This document shows, piece by piece, positions 32,351 through 41,357 of a DNA stretch of 48,295 nucleotides. The stretch is from the NCBI GenBank assembly GCA_002309765.1, contig DBXY01000038.1, positions 17,843-66,137 on the forward strand, given 5' to 3'. The DNA is from Verrucomicrobia bacterium UBA1200. Its GTDB lineage: Bacteria > Verrucomicrobiota > Kiritimatiellia > RFP12 > UBA1067. The stretch's first letter is position 1, and each line of letters begins with the position of its first letter. Position numbers and translations under genes: made by a program. The notes under the pieces are model-generated. The model was not told the origin of the DNA, searched no databases, and saw only the letters and a program-made list of their open reading frames with translations.

Positions 32351-33766
32351 ATGTTAAGGCGCAGAGATTTCGTACGGGCGGCTGGGGGAGTCGCCCTGTT
32401 TAACGTGTTTCCCCGCCGGTTGCTGGCGGGTAGCGGAGAAATCCCGCCCAGTGAGAGTGTAAACGTTGCGGCGATCGGCGCCGGCGGACGCGCGTCGGCG
32501 GATATCGACGGTTTGGCGCACGCCGGGGCCAAGATTATCGCCTTGTGCGATGTCGACACCCGGCGCGCCGCCGGACAGCGCGACAAGCGCAAGGGTGTGC
32601 CGTATTACACTTTCTACAAGGAAATGCTGGATAAACACGACAAAGATATCGATGCCGTGCTTATCGGCACTCCTGACCATTGGCATGCGACGATGGCGTT
32701 GGAGTGCCTGCGCCGCGGCAAGCATGTCCAGTGCGAGAAGCCTTTGTGTCAGAGTTTTCACGAGATGCAGGGGATGATTGACGAGGCCCGCCGCAATCCC
32801 AAACTCGTTACCCAGGCGATGAACCAGGGGCACGCCTATGACACCATCCGCGATTTCCGCGAATGGGTCGAGGCCGGATTGATCGGCGATGTCACCGAGG
32901 CGCACATTTGGTGTCCCGCCAAGTACTCCTTCATGGATATTCTGGACGATATGAAGAAGGAGTACGCCGTTCCCGCGGAGTTGAACTGGGAACAGTGGCA
33001 GGGGCCTGTGCCGCACCGCGCTTATTTCCCGAAATTCCTGCCCGGCGCGTGGCGGTCGTGGACGATGTACGGCACCAATACGTTGGGTGACTGGAGTTGC
33101 CATTTGATGGATCCGCTCTTCTGGACCTTGGAACTGGGAATGCCTTTGAGCGTCCGGGCGGATGTGGTAGGATCATGGCGTCCTGAGGTGCACGGTCTGA
33201 CCTTCCCGAAAGGGGTTAAGACCACTTTCGAATACGCCAAGCGTGACGGTAAGCCTTTTAAACTGGTGTGGTACGATGGCGAGGCTTGCAGCCAAGTGCC
33301 GGTTCCGCCCGGTTACAAAGGCGATCCCGCCTACTTCCCGCCCACGATGAGCTGGGAAAAGGCTAAGGAAAAACGCGACGGAATGGCAAACGGCGCGTTC
33401 GTTTACGGAACCAAAGGGGTTATCGAGTACGGGCATCACGGCGCGAACTATCTGCGGATGTTGCCGGATGTGACATTGGAAAAACTTCGCGCGGACGGCG
33501 GTTGCCCGAAGCAGAAGTACCCGCGCATCCCTGGCAAGGATCCGAACTCCAAACCGTACAACGAATTCATTGCGGCGGTTAAGGGCGGACCGAAGGTAGG
33601 TTCTGATTTCGCTTACGCGGGCGCCATGACCCAATGCTCGCTTACCGGCGTGGCGGCGCTGTTCGATTCCGGGCGCACCCTGCATTGGGATGCGGCGGCA
33701 AACCGTTTCGCGGACTCCGCGGCGGCGAACGCCCGTCTAAATCTGCCCAGAATCGCCGGGTATTGA
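32351..33766 (+). CDS. Tat-exported Gfo/Idh/MocA-family oxidoreductase
   Basis: 471 aa. The N-terminus LRRRDFVRAAGGVALFNVF carries a twin-arginine signal, common for this family in PVC and Bacteroidota polysaccharide degraders. The Rossmann fold follows, with VAAIGAGGRASAD (NAD(P)-binding glycine motif, about 38-50), DAVLIGTPDHWHATMAL and the EKP motif in HVQCEKPLC. The C-terminal alpha/beta domain contains NTLGDWSCHLMDPLFW, supplying the usual catalytic His region. Members oxidise or reduce sugars and inositols, or hydrolyse glycosides by an NAD-dependent route (GH109 is one such group); the substrate here is unknown. It lies downstream of the secreted hypothetical gene, and a sialidase remnant follows in the same frame. 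Confidence 0.92.
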   Translation: MLRRRDFVRAAGGVALFNVFPRRLLAGSGEIPPSESVNVAAIGAGGRASADIDGLAHAGAKIIALCDVDTRRAAGQRDKRKGVPYYTFYKEMLDKHDKDIDAVLIGTPDHWHATMALECLRRGKHVQCEKPLCQSFHEMQGMIDEARRNPKLVTQAMNQGHAYDTIRDFREWVEAGLIGDVTEAHIWCPAKYSFMDILDDMKKEYAVPAELNWEQWQGPVPHRAYFPKFLPGAWRSWTMYGTNTLGDWSCHLMDPLFWTLELGMPLSVRADVVGSWRPEVHGLTFPKGVKTTFEYAKRDGKPFKLVWYDGEACSQVPVPPGYKGDPAYFPPTMSWEKAKEKRDGMANGAFVYGTKGVIEYGHHGANYLRMLPDVTLEKLRADGGCPKQKYPRIPGKDPNSKPYNEFIAAVKGGPKVGSDFAYAGAMTQCSLTGVAALFDSGRTLHWDAAANRFADSAAANARLNLPRIAGY

Positions 33767-34018
33767 TTTAACGTCAGGTGCCTGATTTGCCGTGCTTGGT
33801 TTAATGTCGGACATTTTGGACGTTATGCCGATATCAAAAGCCGTCGTACCGACGGTGCCTACCGTATCAAACTGCTGCACAATTATGCCGGGACCGATTG
33901 CGGTTATCCGGGAGTGGAGCTGTTGTCTGACGGTACGGTGGCGGCTACCACCTATGTGAAATACTGGAACGACCGGCGATGGCACTCGGTGGTGAGTGTG
34001 CGGTTCAAGCCGGAGTAA
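33767..34018 (+). pseudogene. C-terminal remnant of a sialidase/BNR-type enzyme
   Basis: In the same frame as the oxidoreductase, straight after its TGA, the DNA reads ADIKSRRTDGAYRIKLLHNY, then CGYPGVELLSDGTVAATTYV and SVVSVRFKPE, ending at a TAA (34016-34018). YPG.ELL.DGT..ATTY plus a terminal SVVSVRF is the typical last blade of exo-alpha-sialidase/neuraminidase-like six-bladed propellers. There is no start codon, and the rest of the propeller is absent. It is best explained as the stump of a lost gene. Confidence 0.65.
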
Positions 34019-34062
34019 CGCCACGCCGTTGCGGTGTTTTAAACTGTTTGAGGGAATCCGAC

Positions 34063-34545
34063 ATGGAAGAGACGAATTGTAATCCGCATATTGAAACTAT
34101 CGCCCGCGGGGTTTGCGTGGTTGACGGAAAACTGTTGCTGTGTTACAACCGAAAGTCGCCGCTTTCCTATTTGCCGGGCGGACATATCGAGTGGCGTGAA
34201 ACGGCGCGGCAGGCGCTGGAGCGGGAGATCCGGGAGGAGATGGGGCTGGATTCCAAAGCGGGTGAATTTCTCGGTGGGTGCGAGCAGGCGTTTGTCCAGA
34301 ACGGAAAAGAACTTCACACGGAAATCACGCTCTACTTTAGGCTTGAGGTGCCGGATTTGGTTGACTCGGTTTCCGAACCTCCGGCAGTCGAACCGTGGAT
34401 CGGTTTCAAATGGCAGCCGTTAGACGACTTGCCGGCGGCCCGGGTGGTACCAGAGGCGGTTGCCGGGACGTTGGCGGAGTGGTTGCTGCATCCGGGCGGG
34501 TTCGTTACCACCGGCGACGCTTGGCTGAGCATTGAGGAGTTTTAG
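34063..34545 (+). CDS. Nudix hydrolase
   Basis: 160 aa. The complete Nudix box is present from G40 to L62: G-x5-E46-x7-R54-E55-I-x-E58-E59-x-G61-L. The three glutamates that bind divalent metal are intact. It should hydrolyse a nucleoside diphosphate linked to another moiety; the substrate (ADP-ribose, oxidised nucleotide or other) cannot be told from sequence. The start at 34063 is chosen over upstream in-frame codons because GAGGGA lies 7 bases before it and the upstream part overlaps the sialidase remnant. It ends 2 bp before prmA. Confidence 0.9.
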   Translation: MEETNCNPHIETIARGVCVVDGKLLLCYNRKSPLSYLPGGHIEWRETARQALEREIREEMGLDSKAGEFLGGCEQAFVQNGKELHTEITLYFRLEVPDLVDSVSEPPAVEPWIGFKWQPLDDLPAARVVPEAVAGTLAEWLLHPGGFVTTGDAWLSIEEF

Positions 34546-34547
34546 AA

Positions 34548-35420
34548 ATGAGTGACAATCTTTTGACGGTGGTGAGTTGCGGCATTGCGCCGGAGCAGGT
34601 GGACTGTCTGTTCGAACTGTTGGATGCCGACGATTTTACGCCGACCTCTTGGTACGATTTGGAAAAGAACGTCAGCCGGATTGACGTGTTTTTGGAAGAC
34701 GCCGAACAAGCGCCGGCGGTTTGCAAAGCGTTGACCGACGCGGCCGGTCTGATGGGCATTGAGTTGACTCCGGAAATTTCCACGATGGCTAAAAGCGACT
34801 GGGCGGAGAGCTGGAAACGCTTTTTCCACGTGGAGAAGATTTCCGAACGTCTGGTGGTTCGCCCTTCGTGGGAAAAATATGACGCAAAACCCGGCGAAAA
34901 GGTGATAACCCTGGATCCCGGAATGAGTTTCGGAACCGGCAAGCACGAAACCACCCAGGCTTGCCTTCGCTTTTTGGACCGTCTGGCGTCCGAAAACCCC
35001 GACCGCCGGGTGATTGACATGGGCTGCGGTTCCGGTATCTTGGCCATTGCGGCGAAACTGCTGGGGTTTAGCGAGGTTACGGCGTTTGACAACGACCCCG
35101 ACTGCATCCATGTAACCAAAGAAAACGCCGCAGCCAACGGGGTGGATTTCCCGGTTACGGTTGACGACCTTTCCCACCCGTATCCTCCGGCCGGGGTGGT
35201 GGTGGCCAATATTCTCGCCCCGATCCTGGTCGCGTTCGCCGAGCAAGTCGCCGTTTCGGTCGCCGATGGACAAGACGCCCGGTTGATCCTGTCCGGGATT
35301 TTGGATGAGCAGTATCCTGCGGTTCGCGCCGCTTACGAAGCGCAGGGAATGCGCGAGCTGGACACCATACTGATTAAAAACTGGCGCAGCGGATTGTTCG
35401 CCCGCGCCTCTGCCGGTTAA
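34548..35420 (+). CDS. prmA: Ribosomal protein L11 methyltransferase
   Basis: 290 aa, normal length. A small N-terminal substrate-recognition domain is followed by WAESWKRFFHVEKI and then DPGMSFGTGKHETTQ, the PrmA hallmark. The Rossmann methyltransferase has motif I VIDMGCGSGILAIAA, then the acidic loop AFDNDPDC and motif IV VVANILAPIL (the N-I-L-A form typical of PrmA). It trimethylates Lys and N-terminal residues of L11 using S-adenosylmethionine. Starts 2 bp after the Nudix stop, so the two form a small operon. A short CCGC/GCGG hairpin followed by CTTTT lies just after its stop (35429-35446). Confidence 0.94.
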   Translation: MSDNLLTVVSCGIAPEQVDCLFELLDADDFTPTSWYDLEKNVSRIDVFLEDAEQAPAVCKALTDAAGLMGIELTPEISTMAKSDWAESWKRFFHVEKISERLVVRPSWEKYDAKPGEKVITLDPGMSFGTGKHETTQACLRFLDRLASENPDRRVIDMGCGSGILAIAAKLLGFSEVTAFDNDPDCIHVTKENAAANGVDFPVTVDDLSHPYPPAGVVVANILAPILVAFAEQVAVSVADGQDARLILSGILDEQYPAVRAAYEAQGMRELDTILIKNWRSGLFARASAG

Positions 35421-35504
35421 GACGAAAACCGCGTTGGGCGGCTTTTATATCCGCAGCGCCATTGCGGACACTATAAGGCGAAATCAGTTCGTCAAATTCT
35501 GCCA

Positions 35505-35533
35505 TTTACTTTAATGGGAAGGCATGGTACAAT
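35505..35533 (+). promoter_or_regulatory. Promoter for the lacZ-like gene and following genes
   Basis: TTTACT (35505-35510), 17-bp spacer, TACAAT (35528-35533), 44 bp before the ATG at 35577. The AGAGAGG at 35565-35571 is the ribosome-binding site. Confidence 0.6.
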
Positions 35534-35576
35534 TAATATTCCATTTCTCGGAGTCTCGTTTTGAAGAGAGGTAAAC

Positions 35577-38500
35577 ATGGAACGAAAAGTCATTTTATTG
35601 GCTTGCGCAGTGGCGGCGGCGGTTGCGCAGGGGATTGAAGTGCCGTTGGCGGATCTGGACATTTCCAAAACCCGGCAGGGTTGGAAAGAGGCCAAGCGTG
35701 ACGCCAACCTGTTTGGCGAAAAACTTCAGGTGGCGGGTAAGACCTATGCCTCCGGAATGTCCACGCATGCTGAATCGGAGTTATATGTCCGGCTGAACGG
35801 CGCAACGCGGTTTCGGGCGTTGGCCGGTGTGGACGATACCCGCAACCGTCCCGGAAAACTGGTTTTCCAGGTGTTGGCCGACGAGCGTCTGTTGTGGCAA
35901 AGCCCGCCGTTGGGCAAGGGCGACCAGCCGGTGGCGGTGGATGTTGACTTGAGCGGCTACAAGACGGCGCTGTTGCGGGTTGACCAATGGAACGACAATG
36001 ATTCTGGCGACCACGCCGATTGGTTGGACGCGAAGTTTGTCTCCGAGTCCGGCCAAAAACCGGAGGCGGTGGATTCCGAGAATTGGAAACGGTGCTGGCT
36101 GTCCACCATTGGCGCCGGTTTTGCCTTCCCGGAGGCCGTGACGGCGCAAGGGCCTTATTCGATTGGCGGGCGGAGTTACGCGGAAGGCATTGCCATGCCC
36201 GCCGGTTCCGAGCTGCAGATTATCCGCGGCGGTTCGGAACGCTTTGTCGGCAAAGTCGGCGTTGCCGCCGACACCGACGTGAAGGTCGGTTTTGAAATTC
36301 GTCTTGCCGGAAAAACCGTGTGGCAGAGCGGAGAGATGTCATCCCGTGATGCCGCCAAAGCGTTTGATGTCAGCCTCAAAGGTGCCGACGCCGGTATGCT
36401 CACGCTTGCAACGGTGGGTGCCCAAGGCGGACGCGGTTGCTGGGTGGAGACCGTGTTTTTGGGCGGCAACAATCCCCGTCCCGCCGCCACCTACCACGAG
36501 CGGCTGCTGGAACGCCAGTTGGAGTGGCAAAACCCGATGGTTTACCGAGTCGGCACTGAACCGTCCCGGGCGACGATGATGGTGTATCCGTCGCAGAAAA
36601 CCGCCAAAGTGTCGAACGGGCGAGAGGAGTCCCCGTATTTCATGTCATTGGACGGCCAATGGAAATTTAAATGGGTGGCGCAGCCCGACGTGGCGCCGAA
36701 AGGGTTTGAAAATCCGGTTTACGACGTGGCGGACTGGAAAGAAATCCCGGTGCCGGAACCGGTTGAAGTTTTGGGCTACGGCACTCCGCTCTATAAAAAC
36801 ATCGGCTACTACTTCAAGGTTGACCCGCCGTTCGTGATGGGGGAACCGCCGGAGAATTACACCACCTTCCGGGAGCGCAACGCGGTAAGTTCCTATCGGC
36901 GCGAATTCACGGTGCCGGAAGTCTGGAAAGGGCGCAACATCCATCTGCGTTTCGACGGTTTCGCGTCCGCCATGTATGTGTGGGTGAACGGCGTTCGGGC
37001 CGGTTACGCGCAGGACGGCCGCCAGGGCGCGAGTTTCGATGTCACTTCGCTGGTGAAGTATGGCGCGCCGAATGTGTTGGCCGTCCAGACGTTGCGGTTG
37101 TGCGATGGCGCCTACATGGAAGACCAGGACTTTTGGCGGCTTTCCGGGTTATACCGTCCGGTTTATCTTTGGAGCACCCCGGCGGTACATTTGGAAGACT
37201 TTTTCGTGAAGACCCTTCCGGCGGCGGGTGAAAAAGCGGACGGTAAATGGGAGCTGAAAATCGATGCCGTGCTCAACCAGGCGGTAGCCGCCACTTTGGA
37301 GGCGGATCTTTATCCGCGCACGTTCCGGGGCGGCAAGGTTGTCAGTGGCACCGCTATGGCGGTGAACGGTAAAATCTCGCTCACGTTGCCGGTGGCGTCG
37401 CCGAAATTGTGGTCGGCCGAGACCCCAAATCTTTATACCCTGGTGCTCGCTTTGCGGGACAAATCGGGTCGGCTGCAGGAGGCTATCCCGCAGAACGTGG
37501 GTTTCCGGGATGTGGTGTTGAAAAACAGCCAGATTCTGGTGAACGGCCAGCCAGTGCTGTTCAAGGGAGTGAACCGCCACGAGATGGATCCCGACCACGG
37601 TTACGCCGTGCCGCTGGAGCGGATGGTCGAGGACATCAAGATCATGAAGCGCAACAATATCAATGCCGTCCGCACATGCCATTATCCCAACGATCCGCGC
37701 TGGTACGACCTTTGCGACCGTTACGGGTTGTATGTGATCGACGAAGCCAATCTGGAGACCCATGGGTTGGCGAACAACTCCCGCAATCCGGTGGTGGACC
37801 CGCACTTCCGTGAGGCCGCGCTGGACCGGGTGATGGGAATGGTCGAGCGGGACAAAAACCATCCGTGCGTGATCATTTGGTCGCTCGGCAACGAAAACAA
37901 CGTTGATTCCGATTTCTTCGCCGAAGCCTTTGCCAAAGTCCGCGACCGCGATCCCGGCCGCCGCATCCAAAACCAGCGTAACGGGCCGCACGACACGGTT
38001 GACGACATGTACGCCCCGGTGAAACGCATCATCGAATACGGTAAGCGTACCGACACCAAGATTCCGTTCATCATGTGCGAGTATTCGCACGCGATGGGCA
38101 ACTCGTCGGGCAACCTTGCCGATTACTGGAAGGCGATTTACACCTATCCGAATCTTCAGGGCGGGTTCATTTGGGATTTCGTGGATCAGGCATTGCGCAA
38201 GCCGTTGCCCACCCAAGTGGTCAAACACGGCGAGCCCGCGTATTATTGGGCTTACGGCGGCGATTACGGCGACATCCCGAACGATGACAACTTCAACTGC
38301 AACGGCTTGTTCCAGCCTGACCGGCGCGAGTCGCCGCAGGTGCCGGAAGTACGTTACTGTTACCAGAACGCGGAAGTAACGGCGGTAGATGTCACCAAAG
38401 CCGTGTTCAAGGTCAAGAACCGCGCCTTTTTCACCAACCTCAACGAATACGACTGCCGTTGGAGTTACGAGGAGAACGGGATTGAGATTTCCTCCGGCAA

Positions 38501-39608
38501 CCTCGGCCCGCTGGATGTGCCGCCGCAGGGCGAGAAGGAGATTAAGTTGCCGATATCGATGGCGCGCCAGCCGGCTTACGTGGCGAGAGTCAGCACTTGG
38601 AATTTCAGTTTCCTGACCCGCCGCCGCACCGAGTGGGCAGACCGCGGTTTTATCGCGGCCCGCGACCAGGTGGTAGTGCCGGCGGAAGCATCGGAGGGCT
38701 ATTCCAAGCACTCGGGCAACATCCGCAACAAACCGATCGAGCTTACCGAGGATGAGCGGGAGGTCACCGTCGCCGCTTCCGGATACACGCTGAAGATCAG
38801 CAAGCAGACCGGAGCGATAGTCTCTTGGAAAACCGCTGCCGGCGAGTTGCTGCGTACACCGTTGGAGCCGGATTTCTGGCGGGCCCCAACCGACAATGAT
38901 CGCGGTAACAATATGCCCGCCCGCACCGCAATATGGAAAAACGCTGCCGCGAACCGCACGGTCAAGAGCGTAAAATGCCGCCGGGAAGTTGACGGCAATT
39001 GGGGCGTGGTGGCGGAGCTGGCTTTCCCTGAGGCACAGCAAACCACCGGTAAGCTGGCGTACATTTTCAACGCGAAAAACCAGATCCGGATTCAGTTCAC
39101 GCTTAACCCGCAGGGCGAAAAACTGGCTTGGATCCCGCGCTTCGGGATGACCGCGCAATTGCCGACGGAGTATTCAAACGTAACGTGGCTGGGGCGCGGC
39201 CCGCAGGAAAACTACTCCGACCGCCAGGCCGCCGCGTTCTTCGGCCTTTATTCGCTGCCGGCCGGTGACTTCTTCTTCCCCTATGTGGAGCCGCAGGAGA
39301 GCGGTAACCGCTGTGACGTTTTCTGGGCCGAGTTGGCCGACGCTAAAGGTAACGGCATCCGCATCACCGGCGAGCCGAAATTCAACCTTAATGTTGGCAA
39401 GTACACCACGGAGGAGTTGTCCAGTTGCAAACATCCGTGGGAATTGCGGCCTTGCGGCAATCTGGTGCTGCACATTGATTACGGGCAAATGGGGTTGGCC
39501 GGCGAGAACAGCTGGGGCGTGTTGCCTTGGGAAGAGTACCGGTTGACGCCCGACCGCCAGTATGAATACATCTACACGCTGGAGACGTTTGAAAAGGAAG
39601 AGCTGTAA
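35577..39608 (+). CDS. LacZ-type beta-galactosidase (GH2) with two N-terminal NPCBM-like modules
   Basis: 1343 aa, about 300 longer than E. coli LacZ. After a short hydrophobic signal-like start (MERKVILLACAVAAAVAQG) come two NPCBM-like carbohydrate-binding domains, at about 20-155 (SGMSTHAESELYVRLNGA) and 165-295 (GRSYAEGIAMPAGSEL). Then comes the five-domain LacZ fold: sugar-binding jelly roll (SSYRREFTVPEVW, VWVNG), Ig-like, and TIM barrel with FKGVNRHEMDPDHG. The acid/base is Glu773 in WSLGNENN and the nucleophile Glu835 in IMCEYSHAMGNS. A second Ig-like domain and the Bgal_small_N domain end at DRQYEYIYTLETF. Likely a periplasmic or exported beta-galactosidase acting on plant or mucin glycans. 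Its TAA overlaps the next ATG (TAATG). Confidence 0.94.
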   Translation: MERKVILLACAVAAAVAQGIEVPLADLDISKTRQGWKEAKRDANLFGEKLQVAGKTYASGMSTHAESELYVRLNGATRFRALAGVDDTRNRPGKLVFQVLADERLLWQSPPLGKGDQPVAVDVDLSGYKTALLRVDQWNDNDSGDHADWLDAKFVSESGQKPEAVDSENWKRCWLSTIGAGFAFPEAVTAQGPYSIGGRSYAEGIAMPAGSELQIIRGGSERFVGKVGVAADTDVKVGFEIRLAGKTVWQSGEMSSRDAAKAFDVSLKGADAGMLTLATVGAQGGRGCWVETVFLGGNNPRPAATYHERLLERQLEWQNPMVYRVGTEPSRATMMVYPSQKTAKVSNGREESPYFMSLDGQWKFKWVAQPDVAPKGFENPVYDVADWKEIPVPEPVEVLGYGTPLYKNIGYYFKVDPPFVMGEPPENYTTFRERNAVSSYRREFTVPEVWKGRNIHLRFDGFASAMYVWVNGVRAGYAQDGRQGASFDVTSLVKYGAPNVLAVQTLRLCDGAYMEDQDFWRLSGLYRPVYLWSTPAVHLEDFFVKTLPAAGEKADGKWELKIDAVLNQAVAATLEADLYPRTFRGGKVVSGTAMAVNGKISLTLPVASPKLWSAETPNLYTLVLALRDKSGRLQEAIPQNVGFRDVVLKNSQILVNGQPVLFKGVNRHEMDPDHGYAVPLERMVEDIKIMKRNNINAVRTCHYPNDPRWYDLCDRYGLYVIDEANLETHGLANNSRNPVVDPHFREAALDRVMGMVERDKNHPCVIIWSLGNENNVDSDFFAEAFAKVRDRDPGRRIQNQRNGPHDTVDDMYAPVKRIIEYGKRTDTKIPFIMCEYSHAMGNSSGNLADYWKAIYTYPNLQGGFIWDFVDQALRKPLPTQVVKHGEPAYYWAYGGDYGDIPNDDNFNCNGLFQPDRRESPQVPEVRYCYQNAEVTAVDVTKAVFKVKNRAFFTNLNEYDCRWSYEENGIEISSGNLGPLDVPPQGEKEIKLPISMARQPAYVARVSTWNFSFLTRRRTEWADRGFIAARDQVVVPAEASEGYSKHSGNIRNKPIELTEDEREVTVAASGYTLKISKQTGAIVSWKTAAGELLRTPLEPDFWRAPTDNDRGNNMPARTAIWKNAAANRTVKSVKCRREVDGNWGVVAELAFPEAQQTTGKLAYIFNAKNQIRIQFTLNPQGEKLAWIPRFGMTAQLPTEYSNVTWLGRGPQENYSDRQAAAFFGLYSLPAGDFFFPYVEPQESGNRCDVFWAELADAKGNGIRITGEPKFNLNVGKYTTEELSSCKHPWELRPCGNLVLHIDYGQMGLAGENSWGVLPWEEYRLTPDRQYEYIYTLETFEKEEL

Positions 39609-40810
39609 TGAGCATCATCACCGTTCAGGCCCAACGCGACCACATCGCATCGCTCTGCACCGGTTCGCCGATCCAGGCGCTTTCGGAATTAATCTGGAAT
39701 GCGCTGGACGCCGACGCGCTGAATGTTAAGGTTGATCTCGTCCAAAACCCTTTGGGCGGGATTGACGCCATTCTCGTTTCGGATGACGGCATCGGGATCG
39801 ACCTTGCGAATGACGGGCACTGCTTTGCCAATCTCGGAGGATCGTGGAAGCGTACTGTTTACCGCACCCGCTATTCCGACCGGGTAATACACGGGCGCAA
39901 GGGCAAGGGACGGTTCAAGGCGTTTTCCCTGGGCAACCATGTGGAGTGGCGAACCACGGTTCAGACCGATTCCGGGCTTCACTCGTTCACGCTTGACGGG
40001 CGCGCCGACGATCCCGGCCACTTTGAGCTGACCGAATTCCCGCAGCCGGGGCCGGCCACCGGCACCGAGGTGAGGATCGGCGAAATTATCCGCGAACCTT
40101 CCATGCTGCTGGACAACGAGTGGGCGGTGCAGCAGCTGGCTTCGCAGTTCGCGCTCTATCTTCGCGCCTATCCGAACGTCAAAATCTGGTTTCGGGGTCT
40201 GCCGGTCAACCCGCTTATCGTGCAGCGCTCGGAAAACATTTTCCAGATTTGTGACGCCAAGGGGCAGAATGTAGCCGAGCTGCGGGTGATCGAGTGGAAA
40301 AACAAGCAGGGGCGCAGCAAAATCGTTTTCTGCAACCATGACGGCTTCGCGCTCCATGAGGTCGATGCGGCGGTTCGTCCGGGAAGCGGATTCAACTACA
40401 CCGCCTACCTGATTTCGCCGCGTTTCAAACAGATGCACCAGGAAAATCTGCTGGTGCTGGAGGAGTTGAATCCGGAAATCAAGACGCTGCTGGAAACCGC
40501 CCGCGAAATGCTCCGCGAGCATTTCAAGGAGCGTAAGGCTATGGCGGCGGCGGATCAGGTGAACAGTTGGAAAGAGCAGCAGGTTTACCCGTACCGCGGC
40601 GAACCGGCTGACGAGGCGGCTGCGGTGCGCCGCCGCCGGTTTGACGCCTGCGCGTTGGCGGTGCGGGCGGTATCAGAAAATTTCGACCAGCTCGGGGCTA
40701 TGGAAAAATCGCTGATATTCGGTCTGCTCAAGGAATTGGTGGAGACCGACCCTGATGCCGCCGTAAAGAAACTCGGCGACATCCTCGGGCTGCCGTTGAA
40801 GATCAAATGA
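39608..40810 (+). CDS. GHKL-type ATP-binding protein (HATPase_c_3, MORC/Hsp90-like N-terminal half)
   Basis: 400 aa. GHKL ATPase motifs are clear: N-box QALSELIWNALDADA with E27 and N31, G1 motif D59-D-G-I-G-I-D, and a lid/G2 motif GRKGKGRFKAFSLG (96-109). A transducer-like S5 domain and a helical tail follow, ending at a short basic C-terminus. Related ATP-binding proteins known to me are often longer (600-800 aa), so this may be a naturally short version or a truncated one. Such ATPases occur in DNA maintenance, stress and phage-defence settings, but no partner gene is obvious. Start codon overlaps the lacZ-like stop; mcsA follows 22 bp later. The cellular role is unknown. Confidence 0.82.
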   Translation: MSIITVQAQRDHIASLCTGSPIQALSELIWNALDADALNVKVDLVQNPLGGIDAILVSDDGIGIDLANDGHCFANLGGSWKRTVYRTRYSDRVIHGRKGKGRFKAFSLGNHVEWRTTVQTDSGLHSFTLDGRADDPGHFELTEFPQPGPATGTEVRIGEIIREPSMLLDNEWAVQQLASQFALYLRAYPNVKIWFRGLPVNPLIVQRSENIFQICDAKGQNVAELRVIEWKNKQGRSKIVFCNHDGFALHEVDAAVRPGSGFNYTAYLISPRFKQMHQENLLVLEELNPEIKTLLETAREMLREHFKERKAMAAADQVNSWKEQQVYPYRGEPADEAAAVRRRRFDACALAVRAVSENFDQLGAMEKSLIFGLLKELVETDPDAAVKKLGDILGLPLKIK

Positions 40811-40832
40811 AAGAAGATCGGGACAAGCAACC

Positions 40833-41336
40833 ATGAAATGCGAATTATGCCACATAAGGCCGCCGGAATCGGTGGTTTGGAAAGAAATCGACGGGGAAAT
40901 GCGTGAGCTTTATGTTTGTAAGGAATGCGCTGAAAAAGAGCGCGGAAAGAAAAAAGCCCCGTCACGCGGCAATGCCCCGGAAGGCATCTGCATGAATCTT
41001 GACCTGTCGGGATTGACCCCGGCGCAAATCCACGACAAAGTGATGGAAAGCATCACCAAGCTAAATTTGCCCAAAGCGATACAGCAGGCGATTTTGGATC
41101 GGTTGCCCATCCCCGAGTGGATGAAAGTGCCGGATTTAATCAAAGAGAACGATGTGCAGTGCCCGTCCTGCAAACGTATGTTTTCTGAAGCGATTAGCAC
41201 CTGGAGATTCGGCTGCGCCTACTGCTATGAGGCGTTCCGCGAAAAGATGGAAAAATACTCCGCTTTGAAGCGCAGCACCAGATATCTCGGCAAAGCGCCG
41301 GGCCGGGAGCCGCCGGGTGATTTTGAACTGTTGTAA
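40833..41336 (+). CDS. mcsA: McsA-like zinc-finger protein, C-terminal UVR motif absent
   Basis: 167 aa. Two pairs of Cys-x2-Cys motifs are present, C3/C6 with C29/C32 at the N-terminus and C110/C113 with C128/C131 further on (CPSCKRMF ... FGCAYCYEAF), the McsA pattern. After the last Cys pair only about 35 residues remain, and the usual UVR (UvrB/UvrC-like) helix is not recognisable. In Firmicutes, McsA activates the protein-arginine kinase McsB and helps bring substrates to ClpC. The order mcsA-mcsB-clpC is preserved here. It may therefore act as a zinc-binding adaptor for the downstream ClpC. Confidence 0.85.
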   Translation: MKCELCHIRPPESVVWKEIDGEMRELYVCKECAEKERGKKKAPSRGNAPEGICMNLDLSGLTPAQIHDKVMESITKLNLPKAIQQAILDRLPIPEWMKVPDLIKENDVQCPSCKRMFSEAISTWRFGCAYCYEAFREKMEKYSALKRSTRYLGKAPGREPPGDFELL

Positions 41337-41357
41337 CGATTTGGAGAGCGCGAGCTA

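Noticed and set aside
33979..34062. Upstream extension of the Nudix gene to 33979
   Set aside because: It overlaps the sialidase-like remnant and lacks a ribosome-binding site, whereas ATG 34063 has GAGGGA correctly spaced.
37149..39158. 669-codon minus-strand open frame inside the lacZ-like gene
   Set aside because: Antisense shadow of a confident GH2 coding region; composition is that of a reverse-complement frame with no domain.
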